From: Firm-08 sp045541535
Lineage (GTDB): Bacteria > Bacillota > Clostridia > Oscillospirales > QAKW01
NCBI GenBank assembly: GCA_045541535.1
Contig: JAZQJG010000022.1
Location: forward strand, 1 to 16,649
Reading direction: 5' to 3'
Length of the DNA: 16,649 nucleotides
Shown: positions 12,296 through 16,649 of the stretch, one piece after another
Position numbering within the stretch: position 1 is the first letter of the stretch
How the letters are laid out: the number at the start of each line of letters is the position of its first letter
Program-made: the position numbers and the translations under genes
The notes under the pieces: model-generated
Database searches by the model: none
Told to the model about the DNA's origin: nothing
What the model saw: only the letters and a program-made list of their open reading frames with translations

Positions 12296-13678
12296 TTAAA
12301 ACTTAAAGGACTTCTTGATATACTCCGCAACCTCGTCGATGGGCAGACGAATCTGTTCCATAGAATCTCTGTCACGGACGGTGACGCAACCGTCGGTCTC
12401 ACTCTCAAAATCGTAGGTAACGCAGTAGGGAGTACCGATCTCGTCCTCTCTGCGATAACGCTTACCGATAGATCCGGTGTCATCAAAATCACAGGGGAAC
12501 TCGGCGGCCAGCTTGTCAAATACCTCCCAAGCCTTGTCGGACAACTTTTTGGACAGGGGGAGCACCGCGGCCTTGTAGGGTGCCAGGGCGGGATGGAAGT
12601 GCATCACCACACGGGTGTCGTTCTTCTCGGCATCCACCACTTCCTCGTCATAGGCCTCCACCAAAAAGGCCAGCAACACACGGTCGCAACCCAGTGAGGG
12701 CTCCACCACGTAGGGAATATATTTTTCGCCGGTAACGGGATCCATATACTCCATCTTCTCGCCGGCGTGATTGCCGTGCTGGGAAAGATCGTAATCCGTT
12801 CTGTCGGCAATGCCCCACAGCTCGCCAAAGCCGAAGGGGAACAAAAACTCAATATCGGTGGTCGCCTTGGAATAGAAGGCCAGCTCTTCGGGATCGTGAT
12901 CTCTCATCCGCAGGCTTTCCTCACGAATGCCCAAGGATTTCAGCCAGTTCTCGCAGGTATCCTTCCAATACTTAAACCAATCCAGATCGGTGCCGGGGGC
13001 GCAGAAGAATTCCAGCTCCATCTGCTCAAACTCACGGGTACGGAAGATAAAGTTACCGGGTGTGATCTCGTTACGGAAGCTCTTACCGATCTGACCCACG
13101 CCAAAGGGGATCTTCTTACGGGAGGCTCTTTGAATATTCTTAAAATCAACGAAGATACCCTGCGCCGTTTCGGGACGGAGATATACCTCGTTTTTGGCAT
13201 CCTCGGTAACACCCTGGAAGGTCTTGAACATCAGATTGAACTTTCTGACCTCGGTAAAATTACACTTGCCGCAGTTAGGGCAAACGATGTTGTTATCGTT
13301 GATAAAATTAAAGATCTCCTCGTTGGACCAACCGTCCGCCGCCTGACCGGTCACGTCCTCGATCAGCTTGTCGGCGCGATGACGGGTCTTGCACTCCTTG
13401 CAGTCCATCAAAGGATCGGAAAATCCGCCCACGTGGCCGCTGGCCACCCAGGTTTCGGGATTCATAATGATGGCGCTGTCCAGACCCACGTTATAGCGGC
13501 TCTCGGTCACAAATTTCTGCCACCAGGCTTTTTTAATATTGTTCTTCAGCTCCACGCCCAAAGGACCGTAGTCCCAGGAGTTGGCCAAGCCGCCGTAAAT
13601 CTCACTGCCGGGGAACACAAAACCTCTTCCCTTGCAAAGAGCGACGATTTTTTCCATTGTCTTTTCAGTATTTTTCAT
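12296..13678 (-). CDS. glyS: Glycyl-tRNA synthetase, single-chain type
   Basis: A 460-residue class II synthetase of the homodimeric kind, not the alpha2beta2 GlyQ/GlyS form of E. coli and Bacillus. Visible parts: the N-terminal FVFPGSEIYGGLANSWDYGP (20-39); a zinc-type cysteine set CKEC (93-96) and CPNC (133-136); motif 2 GKSFRNEITP (198-207); motif 3 EPSLGCDRVLLA (326-337); and an anticodon-binding domain from about 355 to the end. The ATG at 13678 is chosen because GGAGG (13687-13691) lies 8 nt upstream; a longer frame would begin in the -35 box. The leader is only about 25 nt, so there is no T-box or other leader control. It diverges from dnaA. Confidence 0.97.
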   Translation of the reverse strand: MKNTEKTMEKIVALCKGRGFVFPGSEIYGGLANSWDYGPLGVELKNNIKKAWWQKFVTESRYNVGLDSAIIMNPETWVASGHVGGFSDPLMDCKECKTRHRADKLIEDVTGQAADGWSNEEIFNFINDNNIVCPNCGKCNFTEVRKFNLMFKTFQGVTEDAKNEVYLRPETAQGIFVDFKNIQRASRKKIPFGVGQIGKSFRNEITPGNFIFRTREFEQMELEFFCAPGTDLDWFKYWKDTCENWLKSLGIREESLRMRDHDPEELAFYSKATTDIEFLFPFGFGELWGIADRTDYDLSQHGNHAGEKMEYMDPVTGEKYIPYVVEPSLGCDRVLLAFLVEAYDEEVVDAEKNDTRVVMHFHPALAPYKAAVLPLSKKLSDKAWEVFDKLAAEFPCDFDDTGSIGKRYRREDEIGTPYCVTYDFESETDGCVTVRDRDSMEQIRLPIDEVAEYIKKSFKF

Positions 13679-13712
13679 TCTCGTTTCCTCCAAAAACACT
13701 TGGTATCCATCT

Positions 13713-13741
13713 ATTATATACGTTTCTTTGTATAAAGTCAA
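13713..13741 (-). promoter_or_regulatory. Promoter of glyS
   Basis: On the minus strand, TTGACT (13736-13741) and a consensus TATAAT (13713-13718) are exactly 17 bases apart. It faces away from the dnaA promoter. Confidence 0.92.
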
Positions 13742-13757
13742 ATCTTTTGCCCTAAAG

Positions 13758-13789
13758 TTTTACACATTTTGTTTACCGAATGTGTAAAA
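13758..13789. promoter_or_regulatory. 11-bp inverted repeat between the glyS and dnaA promoters
   Basis: TTTTACACATT (13758-13768) and AATGTGTAAAA (13779-13789) are perfect inverted copies with a 10-nt spacer. The element lies just upstream of both -35 boxes, where a dimeric regulator could act on both genes. Each arm contains TTTTACACA, which matches the DnaA box TTATCCACA at 7 of 9 positions, so DnaA autoregulation is one possibility. Confidence 0.6.
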
Positions 13790-13794
13790 TCCGG

Positions 13795-13823
13795 TTGCTT
13801 TTAGATTTATTTTATGGTATGAT
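13795..13823 (+). promoter_or_regulatory. Promoter of dnaA
   Basis: TTGCTT (13795-13800) and TATGAT (13818-13823) are 17 bases apart. The very AT-rich stretch 13824-13862 between it and the gene contains other TATA-like words, so a second start is possible. Confidence 0.75.
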
Positions 13824-13877
13824 ATTATATATTACTATATTATATTACTAATTATATAAAATAAAGGAGGAGAAAAA

Positions 13878-15233
13878 GTGCAATCATTCACCGAAGTATG
13901 GGAAAAGACGCTGGAAGTCATCCGCACCCGTGTCACCGCCGTATCCTATGAGAGCTGGATCAAATTGCTCAAGCCTGTCAAAATGGAAAAGAATACGGCT
14001 TATTTTTACGTTCGCACCCTCTTTCAGAAGGGAACCATTCAGAACAATTTTTCACAACTCATCGCCGATGCGCTCTTTGAGGTTATGGGCTTTAATATTG
14101 AGGTAGAGATCATCACCGAGAGTGAAGCGCCCCCCCGCATCATTGAAAAGGCCAAGGAGAACGAGGAACATTTTAACGAGGTGGTTTCTCAAAGTGAGGA
14201 ATACATCATCGGCCCCCAGCAAAAGCTGACCTTTGACAATTTCGTCGTCGGTAACGAAAACAAATTTGCCCACGCCGCCGCCTATGCGGTTGCCAACAAT
14301 CCGGGTAACGCTTATAACCCGCTTTTTATTTACGGCCGCAGCGGTCTGGGAAAGACCCACTTGATGTGCGCCATTGCCAATCAGATCCGCGCCGCCAACC
14401 CCGAGGCCAAGATTCTCTACATCAAATCCGAAGAATTCGTCACGGATATGGTGGAGACGTTGCAGAAGGGTAAAATGGTGGAGTTCCGCTCCAAATACCG
14501 TTACGTGGACGCTCTGCTTGTGGACGATATTCAGTTTATCGCCAATAAGGAATCCATTCAGGAGGAATTTTTCCACACCTTTGAAACGTTGCACGAGGCC
14601 AAAAAGCAGATCGTGCTCACCTCCGACCGTCCGCCCAAGGATATGCTCACCCTGACCGAGCGTTTGCGTTCCCGCTTTTCCAGCGGTGTTATCGCCGACG
14701 TACAGCCCCCCGAATATGAGACCCGTTGCGCCATCATTAAAAATAAAGCAGTCTCTCTGGGACTGGAGCTGAGCAACGAGATCGTGGAATTCGTGGCCAA
14801 GAAGCTGCATAACAACGTCCGTGAGCTGGAGGGCGCCATCAATCATATCAAGGCCTACAGTGTGCTCAACGGCGTGCGCCCCAATCTGGAAACGGCGCAA
14901 AACGCCATTGCCTCGGTGGTTTCCGAAAATATGCCGACTGCTATTTCCGTGGATCTGATCATTGATATGGTCAGCCGCTACTACAATATTTCCGTGGAGG
15001 ATATCAAGGGTAAGAAACGGACCGCCAACATTGCCCAGGCCCGTCAGGTGGCCATGTTCATCACCCGTGATATGACCAATCTTTCCTTGGAGGACGTGGG
15101 CAGAGAATTCGGCGGTAAGGACCATACCACCGTGCTCCATTCCATTAAAAAAGTGGAGGGCACCCTGCAGATCGATCCCAAGCTGGATCGGGATATCTCC
15201 GAGCTCAAGGAAAACATCAAAAAGTCCTTTTAG
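13878..15233 (+). CDS. dnaA: Chromosomal replication initiator DnaA
   Basis: A 451-residue AAA+ initiator that binds DnaA boxes and opens the origin. Domain I covers about 1-80, a short linker domain II about 82-112, and the AAA+ core begins at LTFDNFVVGNENKFA (117-131). Walker A reads GRSGLGKT (153-160) instead of the commoner GGVGLGKT, with K159 and T160 intact. Walker B is LLVDDIQF (213-220). Domain IV carries the box-binding signature GGKDHTTVLHS (412-422). The GTG start has AAAGGAGGAG 5 nt upstream. It is divergent from glyS and followed by an origin-like region with DnaA boxes, then dnaN. Confidence 0.98.
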   Translation: MQSFTEVWEKTLEVIRTRVTAVSYESWIKLLKPVKMEKNTAYFYVRTLFQKGTIQNNFSQLIADALFEVMGFNIEVEIITESEAPPRIIEKAKENEEHFNEVVSQSEEYIIGPQQKLTFDNFVVGNENKFAHAAAYAVANNPGNAYNPLFIYGRSGLGKTHLMCAIANQIRAANPEAKILYIKSEEFVTDMVETLQKGKMVEFRSKYRYVDALLVDDIQFIANKESIQEEFFHTFETLHEAKKQIVLTSDRPPKDMLTLTERLRSRFSSGVIADVQPPEYETRCAIIKNKAVSLGLELSNEIVEFVAKKLHNNVRELEGAINHIKAYSVLNGVRPNLETAQNAIASVVSENMPTAISVDLIIDMVSRYYNISVEDIKGKKRTANIAQARQVAMFITRDMTNLSLEDVGREFGGKDHTTVLHSIKKVEGTLQIDPKLDRDISELKENIKKSF

Positions 15234-15260
15234 TGTAAATTTTTTCACTTTTCCACAAAA

Positions 15261-15269
15261 TTATCCACA
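15261..15269 (+). promoter_or_regulatory. DnaA box, perfect consensus
   Basis: TTATCCACA, identical to the consensus, with a near-consensus box 12 bp to its left (15249) and another 30 bp to its right (15291), all in the same orientation. Confidence 0.9.
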
Positions 15270-15429
15270 TTTTTTGCAAGGGTTTACAGGTTGTCCACAC
15301 AAAATTTCGTCCCCTTTTTATACCCGTGGAAAACCGAAAGTTTTCCCCCGTGATTTCAGAAAATTTTGCACCCCTGCAACCCCTTGTCTACGGTAGTGCT
15401 TTCCCCCTTTTCCACCCTTTCAACAGACA

Positions 15430-15453
15430 CTACTACAACAACTACTATAATAA
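15430..15453. other. Candidate DnaA-trio/unwinding element
   Basis: Eight consecutive triplets ending in A: CTA CTA CAA CAA CTA CTA TAA TAA. It begins 12 bp after the box TTTTCCACC (15409-15417) and leads into AT-rich DNA. The arrangement resembles the box plus DnaA-trio plus AT-rich order of the Bacillus origin, where the trios read CTA on this strand. The two CAA triplets do not fit the trio rule. The tract also contains TATAAT (15446-15451), a possible -10 of dnaN without a good -35. Confidence 0.55.
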
Positions 15454-15510
15454 AAGTATTCTCTTGTTATTTCGGCCTGCGGCCTGTGTACGCAGAGAAA
15501 GGAAACAGAT

Positions 15511-16632
15511 ATGATCTTCACCTGTGACAAACAAAAACTCAACGAAGCGGTCTCCGTCGTCGGCAGAGCCGCCGCTCCCAAAAGCTCCCTGCCCGCTCTG
15601 GAGGGTATTCTCATTGAGGCAGAGGGCAATAAGGTAACCCTCTCCGCCTACGATCTGGAGATTGCCGTTACCATCACCATCCCCGCCGGCGTGGAGGCGG
15701 AGGGCAGTATCGTAATGCCCGCCAAGCTCTTTGGCGACATCGTCCGTAAATTGCCCAACACCAACGTCAAGATCGTCACCGACGAAAAATTTCATACCAA
15801 GATTACCGGCGGCAACGTAAAGTTTACCATTCTGGGTATGTCCGCCGTGGAATATCCCGATCTGCCCGGTTGCATTGAGGGGGATGAGCTGGCCTTGGAG
15901 GGCAACGTCTTCCGCAATCTGCTCAAGCAGACGGTGTTTGCCTCCGCCGAAACCGACGAGCGTCCCATTCTGCAGGGTATCCTCTTTGACATTGAGCCCG
16001 AAAATCAGATCGTTAAGGGCGTGGCCGTGGACGGTGTCCGTCTGGCGGTCCGTAAGGAAAAATACCTTTCCTTTAAAGGGGAGACCACCCGTTTTGTCAT
16101 TCCCCGTAAGACGGTAATGGAGCTGCTGAAAAACCTGCCCGATGAAACGGATATGATCGTCAACGTCTCCGTTTCCCACAAGCATATCATTTTCCGTATG
16201 GAGGAAATGGTGCTCACCTCCCGCCGTCTGCAGGGCGAGTTTTTGAATTATAAAAACGCCATTCCCGCCCAGCACACCTTCTCCCTGACGGTGGACAAGC
16301 GGCTCTTTGCCTCTTCCATTGAAAGAGCGGCCCTGCTGGTCAGCCCCACCCTGCGGATTCCGATCCGTTGTACCTTTGATTATAATATGATCAAAATGTC
16401 CACCGCCACCAATATGGGTATGTTCAACGACGAGTTTGAGGTGGAGCCCTTCCACAACACGCTGGAGGTGGGCTTTAACCACAAGCTGATGCTGGACGCC
16501 CTGAGCGCCTGTGAGGACAGCGAGGTCAAGATCGAGCTGGGCGGCTCCACCACCCCCATCGTCCTCCGTCCCGTGGAGGGTGACGACTTTATTTTCCTGG
16601 TACTGCCCATGAGGTTGTCCCATGAAGACTAA
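15511..16632 (+). CDS. dnaN: DNA polymerase III beta subunit (sliding clamp)
   Basis: A complete 373-residue clamp, the ring-shaped homodimer that holds the replicative polymerase on DNA. It starts MIFTCDKQKLNEAVSVVGRA and continues through three similar domains (about 1-125, 126-250, 250-373). The C-terminus carries FLVLPMRL (362-369), the usual end of the partner-binding pocket, extended by SHED. Length is normal. The ATG has AGAAAGGA about 8 nt upstream. It follows dnaA across the origin region and is overlapped by the start of the next frame. A dnaN promoter may lie at TATAAT 15446-15451, but no good -35 was found. Confidence 0.98.
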   Translation: MIFTCDKQKLNEAVSVVGRAAAPKSSLPALEGILIEAEGNKVTLSAYDLEIAVTITIPAGVEAEGSIVMPAKLFGDIVRKLPNTNVKIVTDEKFHTKITGGNVKFTILGMSAVEYPDLPGCIEGDELALEGNVFRNLLKQTVFASAETDERPILQGILFDIEPENQIVKGVAVDGVRLAVRKEKYLSFKGETTRFVIPRKTVMELLKNLPDETDMIVNVSVSHKHIIFRMEEMVLTSRRLQGEFLNYKNAIPAQHTFSLTVDKRLFASSIERAALLVSPTLRIPIRCTFDYNMIKMSTATNMGMFNDEFEVEPFHNTLEVGFNHKLMLDALSACEDSEVKIELGGSTTPIVLRPVEGDDFIFLVLPMRLSHED

Positions 16633-16649
16633 TCTTGCCATCCACACCA
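16622..16649 (+). CDS. Start of a further gene, cut by the window end
   Basis: An ATG at 16622 overlaps the end of dnaN by 11 bp, with GAGG (16611-16614) 7 nt upstream. Only MKTNLAIHT is visible. In many Firmicutes the gene after dnaN is the small S4-domain RNA-binding protein YaaA, whose N-terminus often contains IKT or IHT-like residues, followed by recF. That identity is inference from position and nine residues. Confidence 0.45.

Larger units (their letters stand above)
15234..15510. other. oriC: Probable replication origin (oriC) between dnaA and dnaN
   Basis: This 277-bp gene-free stretch holds a perfect DnaA box TTATCCACA (15261-15269) and single-mismatch boxes TTTTCCACA (15249-15257) and TTGTCCACA (15291-15299). 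Weaker ones are TTTTCCACC (15409-15417) and, on the minus strand, 15325-15333. A trinucleotide-periodic tract and an AT-rich stretch follow at 15430-15475. The dnaA-dnaN interval is the classical Firmicute origin location. The AT-rich dnaA upstream region may contribute as well, as in bipartite origins. Confidence 0.8.

Noticed and set aside
13679..13712. T-box leader for glyS
   Set aside because: The predicted leader is only about 25 nt, too short for a T-box.
12767..13735. Long + strand frame opposite glyS
   Set aside because: Shadow of the synthetase gene, running across its promoter; no ribosome site.
13679..13741. Longer glyS start at 13741
   Set aside because: It would begin in the -35 box of the glyS promoter, and the added residues do not match the family.
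15328..15346. Hairpin GGAAAAC/GTTTTCC as a dnaA terminator
   Set aside because: No T-run follows and the stem is short; it overlaps a weak DnaA box.

Overview
The window is the chromosomal replication-origin neighbourhood of a Gram-positive, low-to-mid GC Firmicute, most likely a gut-type Clostridia (Oscillospirales/Ruminococcaceae-like). The evidence is the dnaA-dnaN pair with DnaA boxes between them, a divergent rpmH-rnpA-yidD-yidC-jag cluster, a noc/parA/parB partition locus with parS sites, GTG starts with strong AAGGAGG ribosome sites, and clean intrinsic terminators. No rRNA, tRNA, phage, insertion-sequence or CRISPR genes were recognised. The taxonomic call is inference from gene content and style, not from a search.

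Layout. 1-571 has no convincing gene. It holds a chain of hairpins (18-195), a dispersed repeat (218-381), a 7-bp tandem tail and a + strand terminator. 572-1501 is a monocistronic noc with its own promoter and terminator. 1502-1807 carries two parS sites. 1808-7408 (+) is one apparent operon, parA-parB-(membrane coiled-coil protein)-serS-rnhA-iscS-iscU, with several stop/start overlaps, ended by a terminator. A WYL-type regulator (7468-8463) starts just beyond that terminator. 8464-9104 is a convergent, gene-free region with a multi-hairpin repeat, a terminator and the second copy of the dispersed repeat. 9105-11769 (-) is jag-yidC-yidD-rnpA-rpmH, driven by a near-consensus promoter. 11870-12295 is a second repeat region with a second copy of the multi-hairpin array. 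glyS (12296-13678, -) and dnaA (13878-15233, +) diverge from a short region holding two promoters and an 11-bp inverted repeat. 15234-15510 is the probable oriC (DnaA boxes, trinucleotide-periodic tract, AT-rich stretch). dnaN follows, then the first codons of another gene.

Together the genes cover initiation and elongation (DnaA, DnaN), origin segregation and nucleoid occlusion (ParA, ParB, Noc, parS), Fe-S cluster assembly (IscS, IscU), tRNA charging (SerRS, GlyRS), tRNA maturation (RnpA) and membrane protein insertion (YidC, YidD, with the RNA-binding Jag). The most interesting points are these. (i) The noc-to-WYL block runs toward the origin and sits between two direct copies of a repeat, without the mnmE-mnmG-rsmG genes usually found between jag and noc. 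(ii) Two multi-hairpin arrays keep the same order of elements and the same GTGAAAT linkers while their stem sequences change in a compensating way. (iii) An unassigned membrane coiled-coil protein is translationally coupled to parB. (iv) There is a compact candidate origin-unwinding element.
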